Shown piece by piece: positions 58,811 through 64,000 of a stretch of 64,000 nucleotides of DNA. Within the stretch, counting starts at the first letter, position 1, and every line of letters begins with the position of its first letter. The position numbers were made by a program, and so were the translations under genes. The DNA comes from Ectopseudomonas chengduensis (GTDB lineage: Bacteria; Pseudomonadota; Gammaproteobacteria; Pseudomonadales; Pseudomonadaceae), in NCBI RefSeq assembly GCF_900102635.1, contig NZ_FMZQ01000001.1:558001-622000 (forward strand), read 5' to 3'. The notes beneath the pieces were generated by a model. The model saw only the letters and a list, made by a program, of their open reading frames with translations, had not been told where the DNA came from and did not search any database.

Positions 58811-60175
58811 CTATTTCACCAACGCCTTCCAGGCCTTGAGGCTGCTCACGATCTGCGTCTGAGTCGCACGCAGCTGGCGCTGCTCGTCGTCCAGCTCCTG
58901 CTGCGCCAGTTCGTACAGCTTGTTCAGCTCGCCATACAGGCGGTCGACCTCGGGCACTTCCAGCACCCCGCGTGCCAGGCGCAGCCAGACCAGCAGGCGC
59001 TCCAGGCGTGGCATCTGCTCGGCCAGGTCTTCCGGTTGCTGCTGGTAGCGGCGCAGTTGCAGGGCCGTGCCTTCTTCGTTCAGCAGAGTCGGCAGCCAGT
59101 TGCCCAGGGCTGCGTTACCCTGGCGATTGCCGCGATTGTTGCGCTCTGCCGTCCAGCTGCGTTGCAGCAGCCAATGCGACAGCTTCAGCGACAGCAGGCC
59201 CCAGCGGCAGCCATCCAGTTCGGCGGCGAACAGCGCGGGAGCGTTGCGCCGCATGCTGTCATCGTGCTGCCCGGCCGCCAGGCGCGGACGCCAATCGTCG
59301 AGCAGGGCATCTAGTGCTTCGCGCAGTTCCCGCGAGCTGGCACGCGGTGCTGCCTGGCCGAGGCTGGCGATCAGGGCGCGCAGGTCGATCAATTGCTCCA
59401 GCCATTGCTGCAACAGGCTCCAGTGACCATTCCAGCGATACTGCTCGGCCAGGCGCTGGCTGGCGCCGAGCAGGTGCCAGGCGAGTGCGGCGAAAGCGTC
59501 GTCCAGGCTCATCTCGCCCTGCAGCTCGGGTGCTGGCAGGCTGAGGTTGTAGCTGCCAGCATCGAACAGACGATAGCCCCGCTCGGCCTTGCTGATGTCG
59601 CAAGGCATCAGCGGCAGCTCGGCGGCCAACTCGCAGGCCAGCTCCAGCAGCGCGGCGGGTTCCCCCTGGCGCAGCTCCAGCTCCAGCTCGCAGATCTCTT
59701 CTTCGCCCTCACCAGCGATGACCTTGCCCAGGTCCAGCGCGGCCTCGATGACTACCTTGGCCTTGCCGCGGCCCCAGGCGATTTCGGCCTTCTCGCGGAC
59801 GAAATCGGTGGTGAACAGCGGCTGCAGGGTTTTCTTGTCCAGTTCGGCCAGGCTGGCCGGCCAGCAACTGTCATCGAGCTTTTTCAGGTCGAGCTTGGCC
59901 TTGCTCAGGTACCAGTCCCACTCGTTGCGTTCGGACAGGCCGGCGACGCTCTGGCCGCGGCTCTTCAGGGTCTGAATGAACTGCTCGCCGTCACGGCGCA
60001 GACGCAGGGCGACCTTGGCGCTGGCCAGCTCGCGGTCCGGGGTGTCGTAATACTGATTGAACAGCTCGCCGCGCTGCCAGCCACTCTTGTTGCGCTTCTT
60101 CAGCAGCGGGTGTTCGCGCAGGGCTGCCAGGGTGGCGCGGCTGGCGCGCAGTTTGATTTCGGTTTCTTTGACCAT
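58811..60175 (-). CDS. CYTH and CHAD domain protein, inorganic triphosphatase-like
   Basis: This 454-residue protein has an N-terminal CYTH domain (residues 1-205) with the E-T-E-I-K-L-R (E-x-E-x-K) signature at 4-10, R-L-R-R-D-G-E-Q-F near 58-66 and E-L-E-L-E-L near 163-168. This acidic/basic tunnel binds triphosphate in E. coli YgiF. The second half (~235-440) is a helical CHAD domain, whose histidine-rich surface is associated with polyphosphate binding, though few histidines are conserved here. It is divergent from the DUF47-pit operon, and ppk/ppx are in the same window. Confidence 0.9.
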   Translation of the reverse strand: MVKETEIKLRASRATLAALREHPLLKKRNKSGWQRGELFNQYYDTPDRELASAKVALRLRRDGEQFIQTLKSRGQSVAGLSERNEWDWYLSKAKLDLKKLDDSCWPASLAELDKKTLQPLFTTDFVREKAEIAWGRGKAKVVIEAALDLGKVIAGEGEEEICELELELRQGEPAALLELACELAAELPLMPCDISKAERGYRLFDAGSYNLSLPAPELQGEMSLDDAFAALAWHLLGASQRLAEQYRWNGHWSLLQQWLEQLIDLRALIASLGQAAPRASSRELREALDALLDDWRPRLAAGQHDDSMRRNAPALFAAELDGCRWGLLSLKLSHWLLQRSWTAERNNRGNRQGNAALGNWLPTLLNEEGTALQLRRYQQQPEDLAEQMPRLERLLVWLRLARGVLEVPEVDRLYGELNKLYELAQQELDDEQRQLRATQTQIVSSLKAWKALVK

Positions 60176-60206
60176 GGTGGAGAGCTATGACGCCTTTTAT
60201 GAAAAT

Positions 60207-60224
60207 GTGACAGACCGATGACGC
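60207..60224 (-). promoter_or_regulatory. Candidate Pho box between the CYTH/CHAD gene and DUF47-pit
   Basis: On the minus strand GCGTCATCGGTCTGTCAC carries two 7-base repeats spaced like the PhoB consensus CTGTCAT-N4-CTGTCAT (13 of 18 positions). A plus-strand -10 TATACT at 60252-60257 suggests the DUF47-pit promoter lies just beside it. Confidence 0.45.
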
Positions 60225-60287
60225 GCGCTGGCGAATGACGAAGCCGGTCCCTATACTTGCGGCCTTCTCAAAACGGGGGCTTACCCT

Positions 60288-60965
60288 ATGCCTATCAATC
60301 CCTTTGTCAGCCTGTTCGGTCGTTCACCCATCGGCCCCATGCAACAGCATATCGCCAAGGCCCACGAGTGCGCGGCGAACCTGGTGCCCTTCTTCGAGGC
60401 CATAATGGCCGAGGATTGGGCCAAGGTAGAACAGGTGCAACAGGAGATGTCCCGGCTGGAGCACGAGGCCGACAAGCTGAAGAAAAGCGTGCGCCTGCAC
60501 CTGCCCAAGAGCCTGTTCCTGCCGGTACCGCGTTCGGACCTGCTTGAGCTGCTCAGTGTACAGGACAAAGTCGCCAACCGTGCCAAGGACATCGCCGGCC
60601 TGATGCTTGGCCGCCAGATGGCCATTCCGCAGCCGCTGCAGCCGCTGATGCGCACATACGTGCAGCGCAGCGTGGACGCCAGCGCCCAGGCGCTGAAAGC
60701 GATGAACGAATTGGACGAGCTGCTCGAGACCGGTTTCGCCGGCCGTGAAGCGGTGCTGGTGGAAACCCTGATCGAGGAGCTCGGTTCGATCGAAAACGAT
60801 ACCGATCGCCTGCAAATCGAGGTGCGCCGCAACCTGTTCAAGCTGGAGAAGGACCTTCCCCCGGTCGATGTGATGTTCCTCTATCAGATCATCGACTGGG
60901 TCGGCGATGTCGCCGACCGTGCCCAACGAGTGGGCAACCGACTGGAACAACTGCTGGCGCGCTAA
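60288..60965 (+). CDS. DUF47/TIGR00153 PhoU-like protein, Pit accessory
   Basis: This 225-residue all-helical protein resembles PhoU, opening N-P-F-V-S-L-F-G-R-S-P-I near 3-14, with acidic metal-site helices such as E-x-x-A-D (L-E-H-E-A-D-K near 58-64) and E-N-D-T-D-R near 168-173. The DUF47-pit pair is conserved (orfA-pit); the protein is thought to regulate phosphate entry through Pit. It is 39 bases before pit on the same strand. Confidence 0.92.
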   Translation: MPINPFVSLFGRSPIGPMQQHIAKAHECAANLVPFFEAIMAEDWAKVEQVQQEMSRLEHEADKLKKSVRLHLPKSLFLPVPRSDLLELLSVQDKVANRAKDIAGLMLGRQMAIPQPLQPLMRTYVQRSVDASAQALKAMNELDELLETGFAGREAVLVETLIEELGSIENDTDRLQIEVRRNLFKLEKDLPPVDVMFLYQIIDWVGDVADRAQRVGNRLEQLLAR

Positions 60966-61004
60966 GCGCCAGTGTCCTTTCTGGGATCTACGGAAAACTA
61001 ATTT

Positions 61005-62276
61005 ATGTCTCTGATTGCGGACTACGGGCTGATTCTGCTCGTGCTTGCCTGCCTTTTCGGTTTTTTCATGGCCTGGGGTGTCGGTGCCAACGATGTAGCC
61101 AACGCCATGGGTACATCCGTTGGCTCGCGTGCATTGACCATCAAGCAGGCGATCATCATCGCCATGGTCTTCGAGTTCGCCGGCGCCTACCTGGCCGGCG
61201 GTGAGGTGACCGAAACGATCAAGAACGGCATCGTCGATGCCAACATGATCAGCCCCAACCTCATGGTTCTGGGCATGATGTCTGCGCTACTGGCAGCGGG
61301 GACCTGGCTGCTGGTGGCGTCGACGCGCGGCTGGCCGGTATCTACCACGCACACCATCGTCGGTGCGGTCATCGGCTTCGCTGCCGTCGGCGTATCGGTG
61401 GACGCTGTGCACTGGGACGGCGTCGGCCCCATCGTTGCCAGCTGGGTGGTCACGCCAATGCTGGCCGGGATCATCTCCTTCTGTCTGTTCGTCAGCGTGC
61501 AGAAGCTGATCATCGACACCGATAATCCCTTCCTGAACGCCAAGCGCTATGTGCCGCTGTACATGTTCATCACCGGGTTCGTGATCTCGCTGATGACCAT
61601 GACCAAAGGCCTCAAGCACGTCGGTCTGAATCTCTCCAGCACCGAGGGCTTCATGCTCTCGATCGGTATCGGTGTGCTGGTCATGCTGATCGGTGTAGCC
61701 CTGCTCAGTCGCATCCATGTCGATGTCGAGGCCGACAAGGCCTTCCATTTCTCCAGTGTGGAGAAAGTGTTCGCGGTGCTCATGATCTTCACCGCCTGCG
61801 CCATGGCCTTCGCCCACGGCTCTAACGACGTGGCTAACGCTGTCGGCCCGCTGGCTGCCATCGTCGGCGTGATCCAGAGCGGCGGTGAGTTGGCTGCAGG
61901 CGAGAAGTCGGTTGTGCCGGGCTGGATCCTGTTGCTGGGTGCGCTGGGTATCGTGGTCGGTCTGGCCACCTACGGTTACAAGGTAATCGCCACCATCGGT
62001 AAGGAAATCACCGAGCTGACCCCCAGCCGTGGCTTCGCCGCTGAGCTGGCTGCCGCCACCACCGTGGTCAGCGCCTCCGGTCTGGGTCTGCCGATTTCCA
62101 CCACCCACACGTTGGTCGGCGCTATTCTCGGCGTTGGTCTGGCGCGCGGTATCGGTGCGCTGAACCTGGGCATGATCGGCAAGATCTTCCTGTCCTGGAT
62201 CATCACCCTGCCGGCAGGTGCGATCCTGTCGATCATCTTCTTCTTCATTCTGCGCGCGCTGTTCGGCGGGGTCTGA
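61005..62276 (+). CDS. pitA: Low-affinity inorganic phosphate transporter
   Basis: This 423-residue PiT-family symporter has about ten spans. The inverted-repeat signature G-A-N-D-V-A-N occurs near residues 27-33 and again as H-G-S-N-D-V-A-N-A-V-G-P near 273-284. S-T-T-H occurs in both halves (near 113 and 367). It takes up metal-phosphate with protons. It is transcribed with the DUF47 gene. Confidence 0.95.
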   Translation: MSLIADYGLILLVLACLFGFFMAWGVGANDVANAMGTSVGSRALTIKQAIIIAMVFEFAGAYLAGGEVTETIKNGIVDANMISPNLMVLGMMSALLAAGTWLLVASTRGWPVSTTHTIVGAVIGFAAVGVSVDAVHWDGVGPIVASWVVTPMLAGIISFCLFVSVQKLIIDTDNPFLNAKRYVPLYMFITGFVISLMTMTKGLKHVGLNLSSTEGFMLSIGIGVLVMLIGVALLSRIHVDVEADKAFHFSSVEKVFAVLMIFTACAMAFAHGSNDVANAVGPLAAIVGVIQSGGELAAGEKSVVPGWILLLGALGIVVGLATYGYKVIATIGKEITELTPSRGFAAELAAATTVVSASGLGLPISTTHTLVGAILGVGLARGIGALNLGMIGKIFLSWIITLPAGAILSIIFFFILRALFGGV

Positions 62277-62344
62277 TTCCGCCCTGACGGTTTCCCCTGA
62301 GGTTGGATGCTCCTATTATGGAGCTCCGCCCCAGGAGAGCACCG

Positions 62345-63511
62345 ATGCCCTTGCCGTCCTTTCGAGAGCAGTTCGCCGCGCTGATCGCAGCGCCTTCGGT
62401 GAGTTGTACCCAGCCCAATTGGGATCAGAGCAACGCGCCCGTTATCGAGCTGCTCGCCGCCTGGCTGGGTGACCTGGGTTTTACCTGTGAAACCCAGCAG
62501 ATCGCTCCGGGCAAATTCAACCTGCTCGCCAGCTATGGCTCCGGTCCCGGCGGTCTGGTGCTGGCCGGGCACAGCGATACCGTGCCCTTCGATGCCGCGC
62601 TGTGGCAGAGCGACCCACTCAAGCTGACCGAGGTCGGTGACCGTTGGGTGGGTCTTGGCAGTTGCGACATGAAGGGCTTCTTCGCCCTGGCCATCGAGGC
62701 TGTGCGGCCGCTGCTCGATCAGCCTTTCAAGCAGCCGCTGCTGATCCTGGCCACCTGTGATGAAGAGAGCTCCATGGCCGGCGCTCGGGCCCTGGCCGAT
62801 GCCGGCCGGCCGCTTGGCCGTGCGGCGGTGATTGGCGAGCCGACTGGCCTCAAGCCCATCCGCCTGCACAAGGGCGTGATGATGGAGCGCATCGATATTC
62901 TCGGCCAGAGCGGCCATTCCTCCGACCCGGCGCTTGGCCGCAGTGCGCTGGAGGCCATGCAGGACGTGATGGGCGAGTTGCGCGGCCTGCGCGCGCAGTG
63001 GCAGCGCGAATTCAACAACCCGCAGTTCGGTGTGCCACAACCGACGCTGAACCTTGGCTGCATCCATGGCGGCGATAATCCCAACCGCATCTGTGGCCAG
63101 TGTGCGCTGGAGTTCGACCTGCGCCCGCTGCCGGGCATGGACCCGGAGCAGCTGCGTGAGGCGATTCGCGGCAAGTTGCAGCCGTTGGCGCTCAAGCACC
63201 AGGTGCGCATCGACTACGGCCCGCTCTTCCCGGCCGTACCGCCCTTCGAACAATCTGCCGATGCCGAGCTGGTGCGCCTGGCCGAGCGTCTGACCGGGCA
63301 CAGCGCGCAAGCGGTGGCATTTGGCACCGAGGCGCCTTATCTTCAGCAACTTGGCTGCGAGACCCTGGTGCTCGGCCCCGGCGATATCGACTGCGCCCAC
63401 CAGCCCGGGGAACACCTGGAGCTGGCGCGCATCGAACCCACTGTGGCGCTGCTGCGCCAGTTGATCCAACACTATTGCCTGACGCGGAGTGAAGACGTGC
63501 AACGACGATGA
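62345..63511 (+). CDS. argE: Acetylornithine deacetylase
   Basis: This 388-residue M20-family zinc hydrolase makes ornithine from N-acetylornithine. Metal ligands are visible in A-G-H-S-D-T-V near 74-80, G-S-C-D-M-K-G near 105-111, and the catalytic glutamates in T-C-D-E-E-S-S near 138-144. The start at ATG 62345 has AGGAG 8 bases upstream; the frame is open to 62303 without similarity. It precedes argA, which makes the acetylglutamate that begins the pathway. Confidence 0.94.
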   Translation: MPLPSFREQFAALIAAPSVSCTQPNWDQSNAPVIELLAAWLGDLGFTCETQQIAPGKFNLLASYGSGPGGLVLAGHSDTVPFDAALWQSDPLKLTEVGDRWVGLGSCDMKGFFALAIEAVRPLLDQPFKQPLLILATCDEESSMAGARALADAGRPLGRAAVIGEPTGLKPIRLHKGVMMERIDILGQSGHSSDPALGRSALEAMQDVMGELRGLRAQWQREFNNPQFGVPQPTLNLGCIHGGDNPNRICGQCALEFDLRPLPGMDPEQLREAIRGKLQPLALKHQVRIDYGPLFPAVPPFEQSADAELVRLAERLTGHSAQAVAFGTEAPYLQQLGCETLVLGPGDIDCAHQPGEHLELARIEPTVALLRQLIQHYCLTRSEDVQRR

Positions 63512-63542
63512 GAGCCCGCCCCGAGCCCGCCCTATCGCTCAT

Positions 63543-63563
63543 GGCGGGTTGTACCCGCCCTAC
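63543..63563. repeat. REP unit, family C, between argE and argA
   Basis: GGCGGGTTGTACCCGCCCTA core, single unit, 22 bases before the argA start. Confidence 0.7.
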
Positions 63564-63585
63564 GTCTGGACGCTACGGATCTCTA

Positions 63586-64000
63586 CATGCACGACTACGT
63601 CACCTGGTTACGCCACGCTTCGCCCTACATCAACGCCCACCGCGACTGCACCTTCGTGGTCATGCTGCCGGGTGAAGGCGTTGCCCACCCGAACTTCGCC
63701 AACATCGTTCACGATCTGGTGCTGCTGCACAGCCTTGGCGTGCGCCTGGTGCTGGTACACGGCTCGCGCCCGCAGATCGAGGCGCGCCTGGCTGCCCGTG
63801 GCCTGATCCCGCATTACCATCGTGACCTGCGCATCACCGACGCACCGACCCTGGAATGCGTGATCGACGCCGTCGGCCAGTTGCGCATCGCCATCGAAGC
63901 ACGCCTGTCGATGGATATGGCTGCCTCGCCGATGCAGGGCTCGCGCCTGCGCCTGACCAGCGGCAACTTCGTCACCGCGCGGCCGATCGGCGTGCTCGAT
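63586..64000 (+). CDS. argA: N-acetylglutamate synthase, N-terminal part (3' end outside window)
   Basis: The first 138 codons are visible, in frame to the window edge. The protein opens M-H-D-Y-V-T-W-L-R-H-A-S-P-Y-I-N-A-H-R and has the amino-acid-kinase-like fold with V-V-M-L-P-G-E-G near 24-31 and L-V-L-V-H-G-S-R-P-Q-I near 52-62. ArgA acetylates glutamate, the first and arginine-inhibited step of arginine synthesis. It corresponds to PA5204 and stays next to argE, as in P. aeruginosa. Confidence 0.95.

Overview
The window is a GC-rich chromosomal stretch from a Pseudomonas, most likely of the P. mendocina/oleovorans/alcaliphila type. This is an inference from gene order, codon use and protein similarity recalled from memory; no database search was run. 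The backbone follows the order known near the end of the P. aeruginosa PAO1 chromosome: an FTR1 iron permease, YaiI-like protein, thioesterase, elbB, hemB, ppk, ppx, trxA, rho, ubiD, a ferredoxin-reductase, quinone reductase, an ABC exporter, EVE protein, 5-formyl-THF ligase, 6S RNA, zapA, ygfB, pepP, ubiH, a ubiI/visC-type hydroxylase, an Fe(III) ABC system, gcvT-gcvH, then a CYTH/CHAD protein, DUF47, pit, argE and argA.

Layout. 0-10.6 kb: housekeeping, with convergent ppk and ppx. 10.7-15.0 kb: an accessory block with a four-gene polar amino-acid type ABC transporter plus ureidoglycolate lyase, divergent from a FadR-family regulator, with several inverted repeats between them. 15.1-20.6 kb: trxA, rho, ubiD and redox enzymes. 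20.8-30.4 kb: a FliL-like protein, an HlyD/RbbA-like/ABC-2 exporter operon with a strong Anr-type box, a membrane diguanylate cyclase, an EVE protein, a 43-residue membrane peptide, 5-FTHF cyclo-ligase, 6S RNA and zapA. 30.5-35 kb: the ygfB-pepP-ubiH-ubiI group. 35-37.9 kb: iron ABC transporter. 38-39.8 kb: gcvT-gcvH without an adjacent gcvP.

40-58.7 kb is a second accessory block set into the conserved order. It starts with a BigR/SqrR-type persulfide-sensor operon (ArsR regulator, split YeeE/YedE transporter, DUF2892) and an Anr-box cytochrome c peroxidase. It continues with a polyamine locus: aguA, aguB, a TetR regulator, a polyamine-binding protein and a gamma-glutamylpolyamine synthetase on the minus strand; then a second synthetase, a putrescine:pyruvate-type aminotransferase, three tandem PotF-like binding proteins and an ATPase plus two permeases on the plus strand. 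The spuA/puuD hydrolase is reduced to an N-terminal remnant, and a PuuR-like double operator lies between the divergent halves. Together these genes import polyamines and convert agmatine and putrescine toward GABA.

58.8-64 kb: inorganic-triphosphatase-like protein, PhoU-like DUF47, low-affinity phosphate transporter, argE, and the truncated start of argA.

Intergenic gaps are dotted with REP-type palindromes of at least four families. Two further ~125-140 bp elements, with a shared core but different, self-complementary ends, are the least explained structures here. I saw no CRISPR array, prophage, IS element or tRNA gene.
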